The notes below the pieces were generated by a model, which saw only the letters and a program-made list of their open reading frames with translations, did no database searches and was not told where the DNA came from. From Streptomyces sp. NBC_01689 (GTDB taxonomy: Bacteria > Actinomycetota > Actinomycetes > Streptomycetales > Streptomycetaceae): a DNA stretch of 64,000 bases. A program made the translations under genes and the position numbers. Shown piece by piece: positions 7,598-16,120 of the stretch. The stretch covers positions 5,146,001-5,210,000 of the forward strand of contig NZ_CP109592.1 of assembly GCF_036250675.1 (NCBI RefSeq). The letters are read 5' to 3'. Each line of letters begins with the position of its first letter. Positions within the stretch are counted from its first letter, which is position 1.

Positions 7598-8911
7598 TCA
7601 GCCCTCCAGCAGCCGCTGCCCGACGTACTCCCCCGGGGCCGCCCCGCCCGGCACCGCGAAGAGCCCGCTCGCCTCGTGGCGGATGAACGAGGAGAGGGCG
7701 TCGCCCCGGTCGAGTTTGCGCTGCACCGGGACGAACCCGCGCAGCGGATCGGCCTGCCAGCAGACGAACAGCAGGCCCGCGTCGGGCACGCCGTCCGGGC
7801 CGAACCCGTCGTGGAAGGAGAACGGGCGGCGCAGCAGGGCGGCGCCACCGTTCTGGTCGGGCCGGGTGATACGGGCGTGCGCGTTGAGCGGGACGACGAG
7901 ATCGCCGGCCGCGTCGGTCTTGTCGAGGTCCATCGCGGTGGTCTCGGACCCTCCGGACAAGGGCGCTCCGGTCGCCTTCTTCCGGCCGATGACGTCCTCC
8001 TGGGCCGCGACAGAGAGCTTCTCCCAGTCGTCGAGGAGCATGCGGATCCGGCGTACGACGGCGTACGAGCCGGCGGCCATCCAGGCCGGGTCCCCCGCGG
8101 CGGGCACGAAGACACGCTGGTCGAAGTCGGGCTCCGAGGGCTTCGGATTGCGGGTCCCGTCGATCTGGCCCATCAGATTGCGGGCGGTCAGGGGGCGGGA
8201 GGTGGCTCCGGGTGAGCGGTTGAAGCCGTTCATCTGCCAGCGCACCCGGGCCGCGCCGCCCGCGTCCTTCTGGACCGCGCGCAGGGCGTGGAACGCGACC
8301 AGCGCGTCGTCCGCGCCGATCTGCACCCACAGGTCGCCGTCGCTGCGGGCCTTGTCGAGACGGTCCGAGGAGAAGTCGGGCAGCGGGTCGAGGGCGACGG
8401 GCCGCTGCTTCTCCAGGCCGGTGCGCGCGAAGAAGCTGTGGCCGAAGCCGAAGGTGACCGTCAGGGACGACGGACCGGCGTCACGGGCGACATCCGTGTC
8501 GTCGTGCGCCGCCGCCTCGCCCGCCATCAGCCTCCGGGCCGTCGTCGACCAGCGGCGCAGCAGCGCGGCGGCCTCCTTCCGGCTCGCCCCGGGGGCCAGG
8601 TCGAAGGCGACGAGATGGCCCCGGGCCTGGAGCGGGGTGGTGATGCCGGGCTGATGTTTCCCGTGAAACATCACCGTGTTCATGCCCAGCGAGGTCAAGG
8701 GTGTGGACCGGTCGGGCGCGGGTGCCACGGCGTATCCGGCGGCGCCGCCGGCCGCGCCCAGCGCGAGCCCGCCGGCACCGGCGGTGCCGAGCAGCCGGCG
8801 CCGGGAGAGGGCGGCTCTGCCTCCGGGGGGAGCGGATCGGGAGGGTTCCCCGGCGGTGTCCCGCCGAGCGGCGGTGCCCTGCTCGGCGGAGGCCCTGGAC
8901 TGGTCAGCCAT
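7598..8911 (-). CDS. dtpA: Tat-exported dye-decolourising haem peroxidase
   Basis: The 437-residue DyP-type peroxidase has an N-terminal twin-arginine signal (SRRRLLGTAGAGGLALGA, about residues 35-52). The DyP signature GQIDGTRNP provides the distal aspartate. A C-terminal block NAHARITRP followed by RRPFSFHDG matches the proximal haem-ligand histidine and distal arginine region of the EfeB/DtpA group. The start at 8911 (MADQSRASAEQ) is chosen because it precedes the Tat motif; the frame stays open upstream only as antisense to the next gene. In S. lividans the equivalent enzyme DtpA is secreted, is encoded with Sco and ECuC, and is needed for copper-dependent development. Gene order here is the same, so that role is inferred. 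Confidence 0.92.
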   Translation of the reverse strand: MADQSRASAEQGTAARRDTAGEPSRSAPPGGRAALSRRRLLGTAGAGGLALGAAGGAAGYAVAPAPDRSTPLTSLGMNTVMFHGKHQPGITTPLQARGHLVAFDLAPGASRKEAAALLRRWSTTARRLMAGEAAAHDDTDVARDAGPSSLTVTFGFGHSFFARTGLEKQRPVALDPLPDFSSDRLDKARSDGDLWVQIGADDALVAFHALRAVQKDAGGAARVRWQMNGFNRSPGATSRPLTARNLMGQIDGTRNPKPSEPDFDQRVFVPAAGDPAWMAAGSYAVVRRIRMLLDDWEKLSVAAQEDVIGRKKATGAPLSGGSETTAMDLDKTDAAGDLVVPLNAHARITRPDQNGGAALLRRPFSFHDGFGPDGVPDAGLLFVCWQADPLRGFVPVQRKLDRGDALSSFIRHEASGLFAVPGGAAPGEYVGQRLLEG

Positions 8912-8919
8912 CGTGTGGT

Positions 8920-11022
8920 TCAGCCGATCTTCGCGTTCTTGGTCACGGTCGCCTGGTCGATGTCGGAGGTGCGCACGGTCACCGCGATCTTCCAGTCGCC
9001 CGCCATGGGGATCTGTACACCGATCGCCGACCAGTGGCCGGTGGCGATGCGGTCGGGGGCCACGGGCAGCGGGCCGATCTTCTTCGCCTCCAGGGTGAAG
9101 GCGACCTTGACCTCGGGGACGTCGAAGGCCTTGCCGTTCGGCCGCACCACGAACACGTGCATCTCGTCGGAGCCGACGCGCGCCGGGTCGAGGGTGACCT
9201 CCACGGTGCCCTTGCCGTCCTCGCCGCCGGTGTCGAAGGGGATCTTCAGCGAGAGCGGCCCGGACCGCTGGGAGGCGGCCGCGGTGGCCCCCTCGGCCTG
9301 CTCCTCGGTGCGCCCCGGTTCGGTGGAGGTGAGCACGGTCGTCACCGCCAGCAGGACGATCGCGACCCCCGTCTCGGCCAGCACCGAGCGGCGCAGACCC
9401 GTACGGACCGGGTCGGCGTCCCGGACACGCTTCTGCCGGGTGGTCGCCACGGCGGCGCGCTGCCGCGCCAGTTGGGCGGCGCGGCGCGCGTCCCCGGAGC
9501 CGGCGGCCACCGTGGCGGGCTCCTTCTCCGCGGCGGGCTCCTCCACCGGAGAGGCGACGTCGGCCGGAGCCTCGGACAGCTGGGCCGTCCAGCGGCGCGA
9601 GATCCAGGCGATGCCGACGAGCACCGCCACCAGGGCGACCTTGACGAGCAGCAGTTGTCCGTACGAGGTGCCGGTGAGCGCCGACCAGGACCCGACCTGG
9701 CGCCACGACTGGTAAATGCCGGTCGCGGCCAGCACGGTCACCCCGCCGAACGCGACGCGCGAGAAGCGGCGTACGGCCGCCGCCTCGATCTGGTCCCCGG
9801 CGGGCGCCCTGAACAGGGCCACGAGCAGTGTGGACAGCCCGCCCAGCCAGACGGCGACCGCCAGCAGGTGCAGGACGTCGACGGGCATCGCGAGGCCTGT
9901 CTGGATGCCGGTCGAGGCGTGCTCGGCCATCGCCCAGCTCGCGGCCAGGCCCGCCGCGACGACGGTGCCGCCGATCGCGAGCCCGAAGGTGAGGTCCCTC
10001 CGGTCCGTGGCCGCGAGGTCCTGCGTCTCCTCGTCCTCGGCACGACCAGCGGTGCCGGCACCCTCCGTGCCGGACCGGACTCCGGCGCCCGTGCCGTCGG
10101 CGCCGGACGCCCCGGCCGGGTCGCCCCCGTCGGCCGGGGCGCCCGTGGCATCCTCGCCGCCGGTCTCCCGGACGGGCTCCTCGTCCTCGTCCCGCCGTGC
10201 GTACGCGCCGAAGAGCACCGCGATGAACAGCGCGGCCGCGGCGATCAGCAGCAGCCGGGAGACGAGTGCCGCGCCCGACTTGGTCTGCAGCACCTGGGCG
10301 AGCAGCGACAGGTCGAAGATGTCGCCGATCTTGCCGGAGCCGACGTAGGAGCCGCGCAGGAGCAGCAGGGCGAGCGTGGCACCGGTCAGCGCGAGCCACC
10401 CGGAGACCACGAGCCGCTGGACGGCGCGGACCCCGGCACCCCGCTGCCAGCAGGCGAGGACGAAGGCCGCCCCGCCGACCAGGAGGATGAAACCGGCGTA
10501 CGAGACGTAGCGCCCGATGTCGTAGAGCGTTCCGACGACTCCGCCGCCGGCCGCGGTGCCGGACAGCGCCACGGAGGTCTGCGAGGGAGCGCCGATGGAG
10601 AAGGTGAAGGCGCCCGACACGGGATGGCTGTCGGCCGAGACCACCTGGTAGGTGACGGTGAACGTGCCGTCGGGGAGCCCCGAGTGCAGCTTCACGCCGT
10701 AGGTGGTGCCGTCCGCCTCGAACGGCTTGCCGGTGTCGACCCGCTTGCCCTTGGGGTCGAGCACGCGTACGGCGCCGTCGGACATCGCCACCTTCTCGGA
10801 GAAGGTGAGCGAGACCTGGTCGGGTGCCTGGGTGACCACCGCTCCCTGCTGCGGGTTGCTCCCGGTCAGCGCGGCGTGCGCGGAGGCGGGGGCGGCGCCG
10901 GCGAGGACCGCGCCGGTGACGGCGAGGAACAGCAGCAGCAGTGTCCGTAGCCGCGGAACGGTGGCGACGCCCCGGACCGGCCCACGGACTGCGGCACGGC
11001 GGGGAACGGTGGTCGGTGTCAC
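8920..11022 (-). CDS. CopC-CopD fusion copper-resistance protein
   Basis: This is a 700-residue membrane protein. A signal segment (LLLLFLAVTGAVLAGAAPASA) ends just before HAALTGSNPQQG, the mature N-terminal histidine used for Cu(II) in CopC. The CopC beta-sandwich continues to about residue 150 with DSHPVSGAF. Eight or so membrane helices of the CopD type follow, interrupted by an acidic, low-complexity cytoplasmic loop (about residues 270-340) and an Arg/Ala-rich loop. The C-terminal 110 residues form a further exported beta domain (FixH/YtkA-like). The GTG start at 11022 lies eight bases from GGAGGG. It is the fourth gene of the copper operon, and only 8 bp separate it from dtpA. Confidence 0.9.
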   Translation of the reverse strand: MTPTTVPRRAAVRGPVRGVATVPRLRTLLLLFLAVTGAVLAGAAPASAHAALTGSNPQQGAVVTQAPDQVSLTFSEKVAMSDGAVRVLDPKGKRVDTGKPFEADGTTYGVKLHSGLPDGTFTVTYQVVSADSHPVSGAFTFSIGAPSQTSVALSGTAAGGGVVGTLYDIGRYVSYAGFILLVGGAAFVLACWQRGAGVRAVQRLVVSGWLALTGATLALLLLRGSYVGSGKIGDIFDLSLLAQVLQTKSGAALVSRLLLIAAAALFIAVLFGAYARRDEDEEPVRETGGEDATGAPADGGDPAGASGADGTGAGVRSGTEGAGTAGRAEDEETQDLAATDRRDLTFGLAIGGTVVAAGLAASWAMAEHASTGIQTGLAMPVDVLHLLAVAVWLGGLSTLLVALFRAPAGDQIEAAAVRRFSRVAFGGVTVLAATGIYQSWRQVGSWSALTGTSYGQLLLVKVALVAVLVGIAWISRRWTAQLSEAPADVASPVEEPAAEKEPATVAAGSGDARRAAQLARQRAAVATTRQKRVRDADPVRTGLRRSVLAETGVAIVLLAVTTVLTSTEPGRTEEQAEGATAAASQRSGPLSLKIPFDTGGEDGKGTVEVTLDPARVGSDEMHVFVVRPNGKAFDVPEVKVAFTLEAKKIGPLPVAPDRIATGHWSAIGVQIPMAGDWKIAVTVRTSDIDQATVTKNAKIG

Positions 11023-11034
11023 GGTGATCCCTCC

Positions 11035-11511
11035 TCAGTGCCCGGTCTTCGGGTTGTACGTCGCGGATTTCACCGGCATGGAGACCTTCACCGTGCCGGT
11101 CCTGGCGAAGTGCAGCGTCAGCGACACCTTCTCGCCCTCATGGGGTCTGTGGGTGAGCTTTTCGAACATGAGGTGGTTGCCGCCGCTGGAGAAGGCGAGC
11201 GTGCCGTCCGCGGGTATGGCGAACGACTTCTCCTCCTCCATCGCGCCGCCCTTGGTGGAGTGCAGCGTGACGTCGTCGGACAGGTCGCTGGTGACCGAGG
11301 TGAGCGTGTCGGTGCCGCCGGAGTTGGTGACGGTGAAGAATCCGGCCGCCATGGTGTCCGTCACGGGGGCGGGCATGTAGGCCCCGGTGACCTCGAGTTC
11401 GGGCCGGGAGCCCGTCGCGGCCGCGGAGTCGTCGGAGCCGCAGCCCGTCAGCGCCAGCGCCAGGGCGAGACCCGCGACCGGCACCGCCGCGGCTTTCCGG
11501 GGGCGCCTCAC
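11035..11511 (-). CDS. ecuC: PCu(A)C-type extracytoplasmic copper chaperone (lipoprotein)
   Basis: The 158-residue lipoprotein starts with a signal ending in the lipobox LALTGC, so the mature protein is membrane-anchored on the outside. The Cu(I)-binding pattern of the PCuAC/DR1885 family is visible as methionines in YMPAPVTDTM, a histidine in TLHST, and the C-terminal GGNHLMFEKL. These chaperones hand copper to Sco and on to cytochrome oxidase or copper oxidases. The ATG overlaps the upstream sco stop by 4 bp (ATGA), implying coupled translation. The S. lividans counterpart is called ECuC. Confidence 0.92.
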   Translation of the reverse strand: MRRPRKAAAVPVAGLALALALTGCGSDDSAAATGSRPELEVTGAYMPAPVTDTMAAGFFTVTNSGGTDTLTSVTSDLSDDVTLHSTKGGAMEEEKSFAIPADGTLAFSSGGNHLMFEKLTHRPHEGEKVSLTLHFARTGTVKVSMPVKSATYNPKTGH

Positions 11512-12161
11512 GGAGTCTCCCCCTTGACCAGCTTGGGCAGGTCCTTGGTGTAGTCGTCGACGGTCGCGTCCTCGCTGTACAGCACATAGCCCCCGTCGGT
11601 CTTCGGCGAGAACGCGATGACCTGGGTGCCGTGCACGGAGACGAGCTTGCCGTTCTTGTCCTTCGTGGTCGGCTCGACGGAGATGCCCAGCCCCCGGGCG
11701 CCGGCCTGGACGGTGGCGAAGTCGCCGGTCAGGCCGATGAAGGACGGGTCGATCCCCTTGAGCCAGGTGCCGAGCGCGGCGGGGGTGTCGCGTCCCGGGT
11801 CGGTGGTGACGAACACGACGCGGAGCGCGTCCTGCTCGGCCTTGGGCAGCTGCTTCTTGGCGACGGCGAGATTGCTCATCGTCGTGGGGCAGACGTCGGG
11901 GCAGTGGGTGTAGCCGAAGTAGATCAGCGTCGGCCGGCCCTTGGTCTCCGTGAGGAGGTCGTACTTCTTGCCGTGCGTGTCGGTGAGGACGAGGTCCGGC
12001 TTCGTGTACGGCTTGTCGAGGACTGTCGCGACCCCGCCCGATCCCGCCTCGGCGGACACGTCGGCGATCGGCTTGCCGCCGTCGTCACCGCTGCCGCAGG
12101 CGGAAAGGCTCAGTGCGGCGGCGGCGAACAGGGCGGCGACGGCATAGGTCTTCTTGCGCAT
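11508..12161 (-). CDS. sco: SCO1/SenC copper-binding thioredoxin-like lipoprotein
   Basis: This 217-residue Sco-family protein is needed for copper delivery to cytochrome c oxidase, and in Streptomyces to developmental copper enzymes. The start MRKKTYAVAAL at 12161 is chosen over an in-frame upstream ATG because it begins directly with a lipoprotein signal (LSLSAC lipobox) and has GGGA upstream. The copper/redox motif CPDVC lies in YFGYTHCPDVCPTTM, and the third ligand histidine is in VSVHGTQ. It is the second gene of the copper block after ycnI; a hairpin separates them. Confidence 0.94.
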   Translation of the reverse strand: MRKKTYAVAALFAAAALSLSACGSGDDGGKPIADVSAEAGSGGVATVLDKPYTKPDLVLTDTHGKKYDLLTETKGRPTLIYFGYTHCPDVCPTTMSNLAVAKKQLPKAEQDALRVVFVTTDPGRDTPAALGTWLKGIDPSFIGLTGDFATVQAGARGLGISVEPTTKDKNGKLVSVHGTQVIAFSPKTDGGYVLYSEDATVDDYTKDLPKLVKGETP

Positions 12162-12202
12162 AGAAAAATGTCCCAGATGTGAGGGCTCCGGTGTGCACCG
12201 GG

Positions 12203-12233
12203 GTCGTACGGCGCCGGTGTCGGGCCGTACGAC
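12203..12233 (-). terminator. Hairpin between ycnI-like gene and sco
   Basis: Ten-base perfect arms (GTCGTACGGC at 12203-12212, GCCGTACGAC at 12224-12233) flank an 11-base loop just after the ycnI-like stop. It may terminate or partly attenuate transcription into sco. Confidence 0.6.
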
Positions 12234-12266
12234 CTGCCGGTGCACCGCGGAGGGGTGCGGTGGGCC

Positions 12267-13001
12267 TCAGGCGGCGGCGCGGCGGCGGCCGGCCACGACG
12301 CCGTACGCCACACCCGCCACGCCGACGACGATGCCCACGACGCCCAGGACGCGGGCCGTGGTGTCCGAGCCGGAGGACGAGGCGGCGGAAGCGGTCTTAC
12401 CGGCGGCCGGGGCGGAGGTGGCGGAGGCGTCCTCGGCGGCCGGGGAACCGTGGTGGCCCTCCTCGGACGCGGCGGAGAGCGTCAGTACCGGAGCCGGGTT
12501 CTCGGGCTCCTCCGCACCTTCCTTCTGCGGCTCGATCCAGCGCACGACCTCCTTGTTGTCGTACGTCTGGACCGCCTTGAAGACCAGCTCGTCCGTGTCC
12601 TCGGGCAGCTGGCCGACCGAGAGCGGGAACTTCTGGAAGAAGCCCGGCTCGATGCCCTTGCCGGTGGCGGTCCAGGTCACCTTGGAGACGGCCTCGGAGA
12701 TCTTCTCACCGTGCAGGGTGAGCGGCTTGGCCAGCTTGCTCCGGGTCACCTTCACGGACCAGCCGTCGAGCGGCTGCGGCATCACGGACGCGAGCGGGTG
12801 GTCGGTGGGGAGGTTCACCTCGAGCTTGGTGGTCGCGGAGTCGTCACGCTCGTTGGGGACCTTGAAGTCGACGACGGCGTACCCGCCCTTGGCGGCCGGA
12901 CCCTCCGGCTGGACGCTGACGTGCGCGAAGGCGGGGACGGACAGGGCGAGAACGGCCGAGGCGGCGACGGCGCCGGCGGCGGCGATACGGGAAGCCTTCA
13001 T
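12267..13001 (-). CDS. YcnI-like (DUF1775) copper-binding membrane protein
   Basis: The 244-residue protein has a signal peptide ending SVPAFA, so the mature chain starts at HVSVQPEG. YcnI-family proteins use that N-terminal histidine, plus a conserved Trp or Glu, to bind Cu(II). The DUF1775 beta-sandwich covers about residues 31-160, a Pro/Glu/Ala-rich linker follows, and one C-terminal transmembrane helix (VLGVVGIVVGVAGVAYGVVA) with a basic RRRAAA tail anchors it. The start at 13001 precedes the signal peptide and has GGAG upstream. It is the conserved neighbour of Sco and PCuAC genes in actinobacteria. Confidence 0.92.
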   Translation of the reverse strand: MKASRIAAAGAVAASAVLALSVPAFAHVSVQPEGPAAKGGYAVVDFKVPNERDDSATTKLEVNLPTDHPLASVMPQPLDGWSVKVTRSKLAKPLTLHGEKISEAVSKVTWTATGKGIEPGFFQKFPLSVGQLPEDTDELVFKAVQTYDNKEVVRWIEPQKEGAEEPENPAPVLTLSAASEEGHHGSPAAEDASATSAPAAGKTASAASSSGSDTTARVLGVVGIVVGVAGVAYGVVAGRRRAAA

Positions 13002-13145
13002 GGAAGAGAACACTCCACTTTCAGTCCGATGAGGAAGGGGAATGCGTGCCGGCGGCCGCGGAGCGGAACTCCGTGCGAGGCGTCGTCGGGCACGCGCGTG
13101 CCGCACGGCGGCGGCCCCTTCGTGATCGTGAAGTGGTGCGCCGTG

Positions 13146-14015
13146 TCAGGCAGCGAGGACGAGAGCGCCGGAGCGTGGCGGTCCGCGCCGGACGACGGAG
13201 TGCTGGAGCGCGGTGGTGTGCGGCTCGGGAGCGGCCCGCGGAGCGCGCCGCGGGGTGCGCGGTGCGACGCCCGGGGTCCCCGGGAGCCCCGCCCGCAGGG
13301 CGCGGACGAGCGCGAGCGCGGCGCGCAGGGCGCGTACGAGCGCGCCCTCCGCCACCCCGTGGGCGGACAGCCGCATGAGCCGCAGCAGCGCGAGGTCGCC
13401 GTGGCGCAGGACCCATCCGGCGGCGACGGCCGCGAGGACGTGGCCGAGCAGCATCGGCAGCGAGGGCAGCAGCCCCATCGAGGAGCCGGCCGCGGAGGAC
13501 ACCGCGTCCGCGGGGTGGTGCATCGGCATGGCGGACATGGCGGACATGGAGTCCATCGAGGACGCGGACATGGGCATGGACTGCGTCATGTCCGTGTCGA
13601 GCCGCGCGTCGGCCAGGATCCGCTGGGCCTGCGCGGGACTGATCGACGCCGCGGTCGCGCCGCACACGATGCGGGCGGCCCGCTCCACGAGCGACATGTC
13701 GGCCGTCGTCGGGGAGCCGGAGCCCGCCGCCATGGAACCGGACGTGCCGAGTCCGAAGAGCGTGTGCAGCGCGGTCTGGCCCACGGCGAGCACCGCCGCG
13801 ATGCCCGGAAGTGTCCGCTCACGTCCCGCCAGCGGGGCGGCGACGGAGAAGACGGCGAGGAAGCCCGCCCCCAGGGTCCACATCGGGACGGCCGCGCAGG
13901 ACGCGATCCCATGACCGGCCGCGGCCAGCACGACGCAGACCGCGGCGAACATCGCGGCCCGCAGCATCCGGAGCCCTGGTCCGGAGCGCGCCCGGCGGGG
14001 GTGGGGGGCAGTCAT
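13146..14015 (-). CDS. Met/His-rich integral membrane protein, possible copper handling
   Basis: I do not recognise a family. The 289-residue protein (start at MTAPHPRRARS, 14015) has about four hydrophobic segments: AAMFAAVCVVLAAAGHGIA, WTLGAGFLAVFSVAAPL, IAAVLAVGQTALHTLF and LLPSLPMLLGHVLAAVAAGW. Between the third and fourth is a loop with a striking methionine/serine/histidine pattern (MTQSMPMSAS...MSAMPMHH), similar to Cu(I)-binding loops in copper importers and periplasmic metallochaperones. The C-terminal 70 residues are Arg/Pro-rich and probably disordered. It is 144 bp upstream of the YcnI-like gene on the same strand, which supports a role in the copper block by inference. Confidence 0.7.
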   Translation of the reverse strand: MTAPHPRRARSGPGLRMLRAAMFAAVCVVLAAAGHGIASCAAVPMWTLGAGFLAVFSVAAPLAGRERTLPGIAAVLAVGQTALHTLFGLGTSGSMAAGSGSPTTADMSLVERAARIVCGATAASISPAQAQRILADARLDTDMTQSMPMSASSMDSMSAMSAMPMHHPADAVSSAAGSSMGLLPSLPMLLGHVLAAVAAGWVLRHGDLALLRLMRLSAHGVAEGALVRALRAALALVRALRAGLPGTPGVAPRTPRRAPRAAPEPHTTALQHSVVRRGPPRSGALVLAA

Positions 14016-14248
14016 GGCGGGCCCATCATCGCACTGGCCGCCCCCGCGCCCCACGGCAGGTCCGCAAGGTGACCTCCCGCGCGGTACGGCACGGAAGATG
14101 CCCATCCGGGCCGAACCGTCCGCACATACACCCTCCCTGACGCGCACACATCCGCCGTATGGGCGGCATCACGTCGATGGGGTGATTGCGCGGGGGTGGT
14201 CGCGGCAATACGTAACGGTATGTCGAGCCGCGGCCTGGAGGCTGGAGC

Positions 14249-14704
14249 ATGAGCATCTGGTGGTCACTCCATCTGCGGCGCGAGGCTGCGAGCGTCCCCC
14301 TCGCCCGGCGGCTGCTGCTCGGCACGATGGAGACGGCGGGCGTCGACCCGGACATCTCCTACGACCTCTCCGTCGCGCTCACGGAGGCCTGCGCCAACGC
14401 TGTCGAACACGGCGGCGCCCTCGCGCACGGCGCCGCCACCGAGGCCTACCGGGTCACGGCCTACCTCGACGGCGAGAAGTGCCGCATCGAAGTCGCCGAC
14501 GACGGTCCCGGATTCCCCACGGGGCGGGTCCGTACGCCGCTCCGCCCGGCCCGCGCCGACGACGAGCACGGCCGGGGACTCTGTCTGATCCAAGAACTCG
14601 CCGACCACGTCCGGTTCGACAACGAGCCGGGCCGGGGCGGCGCGGTGGTCAGTTTCGACAAGGTCCTCAAGTGGCGTGCGGACGCGCCTCTGATGGCCGT
14701 CTGA
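14249..14704 (+). CDS. HATPase domain protein, anti-sigma-factor kinase type
   Basis: The 151-residue single-domain GHKL ATPase is of the RsbW/SpoIIAB kind. The N box is EACANAVEHGG, the G1 box VADDGPGFP, and the G2 region GRGLCLIQELADHV. There is no sensor or phosphoacceptor domain. Such proteins in Streptomyces sequester sigma factors or phosphorylate anti-anti-sigma factors, and they exist in dozens of copies; no partner sigma or STAS gene is adjacent. The ATG follows GGAGGCTGGAGC. Its last 38 bp overlap the convergent MFS gene. Confidence 0.88.
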   Translation: MSIWWSLHLRREAASVPLARRLLLGTMETAGVDPDISYDLSVALTEACANAVEHGGALAHGAATEAYRVTAYLDGEKCRIEVADDGPGFPTGRVRTPLRPARADDEHGRGLCLIQELADHVRFDNEPGRGGAVVSFDKVLKWRADAPLMAV

Positions 14705-16043
14705 CCGGACGCTCCCCGGCGACGGCACTCCGCCCCGCCGGGTCCCGCCCCGCCCCGTCCCGCACCCGACTGTCCCGTGTCCCCGCGTCCGGGCGTCCCG
14801 CGCTTCCCGCACCCGCGCGTCCCGCGTTCCCGCCTCCGGTGTCCCCGGGCGCCGTCCGCCCGGCGGCCCACCGTGCCGCGGGCCCCGTCCCGTACGACGC
14901 GCCCAGCATCAGGAGCCCCAGCAGCACCCACCCCGGCGTTCCCCAGCCCACCAGCAGGGCCGTCAGGACCAGCGGGCCCAGGGTGCGGGCGACCGTGACG
15001 CCGGTGCCGAAGAATCCCTGGTACTCGCCCACGCGGTCGGCCGGGGCGAGGCCGAGCCCCAGGTGCCAGGAGCCCGCCGACTGCTGCATCTCGGCGACGA
15101 CCTGGAGCACCGCGCCCGCCACGAGGACCCCGGCCGCGACCCACGGCGCGGTGCCCGACGACAGGGCGAACACCGCGCAGGAGGCGAACATGACGAGCCC
15201 CGAGCGGCGGATCACGCGCGTGGCCGAGGTGAGGTCCGTGACACCGCGGGCCGTCCGCACCTGGAAGACCATCACCGCGCCGGTGTTGAGGACGAACAGC
15301 GCGGAGACCAGCCAGGCGGGTGCCGAGGTCCGTTCCGTGATCCACAGCGGGACGCCCAGACTGAGCAGCGGCATCCGCAGCAGCAGCACGGCGTTCAGCA
15401 GGGTGACGAGGACGTAGGGACGGTCGCGCAGGACCCCGGTCCCGTGCCGTCGGACCGTCCCGGCCGCGGGCGGGGACGGCAGCCGCAGCAGCAGCGCCGC
15501 GCAGAGCAGGAAGCTCACCGCGTCCAGCCCGAACACCCCGAGATACGCGGTCCGTGTCCCGGCGTGCAGGGCGAGCCCGCCGAGCCCCGCGCCCACGGCC
15601 AGGCCGGCGTTGAGCGTCGACTGGAGGTACGCGAGCAGCCCGGTCCGCTCCCCGGCGGGCACCAGGCCGGCGAGCAGGGCCTGCCGCGCCGCGGCCAGAC
15701 CCGACTGCGCGGCGGCGTACGCGCAGGCCGCCGCGACGAAGGGGACGAAGCCGCGTACGACGAGGAACGAGGCCACCGCGAGCCCGGTCGCCACCGCCAG
15801 CAGCACCGCCGTGCCGCGCGGCCCGCGCCGATCCGCGAGCCGCCCGAGCGGCACTCCCACCAGGGAGCCGACCCCCCAGGCGACGGTCAGGCCGAGTCCC
15901 ACGCGCGCGGGGGCCAGGCCGACGACGTGCGTGAAGTAGAGCGCGGAGGTCACGTAATAGGCGCCGTCTCCCACGGAGTTGGCCAACTGCGCCAGGGCGA
16001 GGACGCGGCGTGGACCCGGGGGCGGGACGAGGGGGTTCGTCAT
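14667..16043 (-). CDS. MFS transporter
   Basis: The 458-residue major facilitator has about 12 hydrophobic segments, and the motif A-like loop between TM2 and TM3 reads GRLADRRGPRG. The start MTNPLVPPPGPRR at 16043 is preferred over an upstream in-frame ATG because the first helix follows at once. The C-terminal 60 residues are a Gly/Ala/Arg low-complexity tail whose DNA overlaps the convergent anti-sigma gene by 38 bp; this may be a recent extension. It lies 77 bp downstream of a MocR-type regulator on the same strand, a usual regulator-transporter pairing. The substrate is unknown. Confidence 0.88.
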   Translation of the reverse strand: MTNPLVPPPGPRRVLALAQLANSVGDGAYYVTSALYFTHVVGLAPARVGLGLTVAWGVGSLVGVPLGRLADRRGPRGTAVLLAVATGLAVASFLVVRGFVPFVAAACAYAAAQSGLAAARQALLAGLVPAGERTGLLAYLQSTLNAGLAVGAGLGGLALHAGTRTAYLGVFGLDAVSFLLCAALLLRLPSPPAAGTVRRHGTGVLRDRPYVLVTLLNAVLLLRMPLLSLGVPLWITERTSAPAWLVSALFVLNTGAVMVFQVRTARGVTDLTSATRVIRRSGLVMFASCAVFALSSGTAPWVAAGVLVAGAVLQVVAEMQQSAGSWHLGLGLAPADRVGEYQGFFGTGVTVARTLGPLVLTALLVGWGTPGWVLLGLLMLGASYGTGPAARWAAGRTAPGDTGGGNAGRAGAGSAGRPDAGTRDSRVRDGAGRDPAGRSAVAGERPVRRPSEARPHAT

Positions 16044-16120
16044 GCGGACGACCCTAGGAGCGCGGTGGACCTCCGGGCAGGTCCAATCACGGCGCCGTTC
16101 CATGGTCCGATCGAGACCGC

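Noticed and set aside
8912..10399. Upstream extension of the dye-decolourising peroxidase frame
   Set aside because: It reads through the CopC-CopD gene in another frame and would bury the Tat signal; the start at 8911 is the sensible one.
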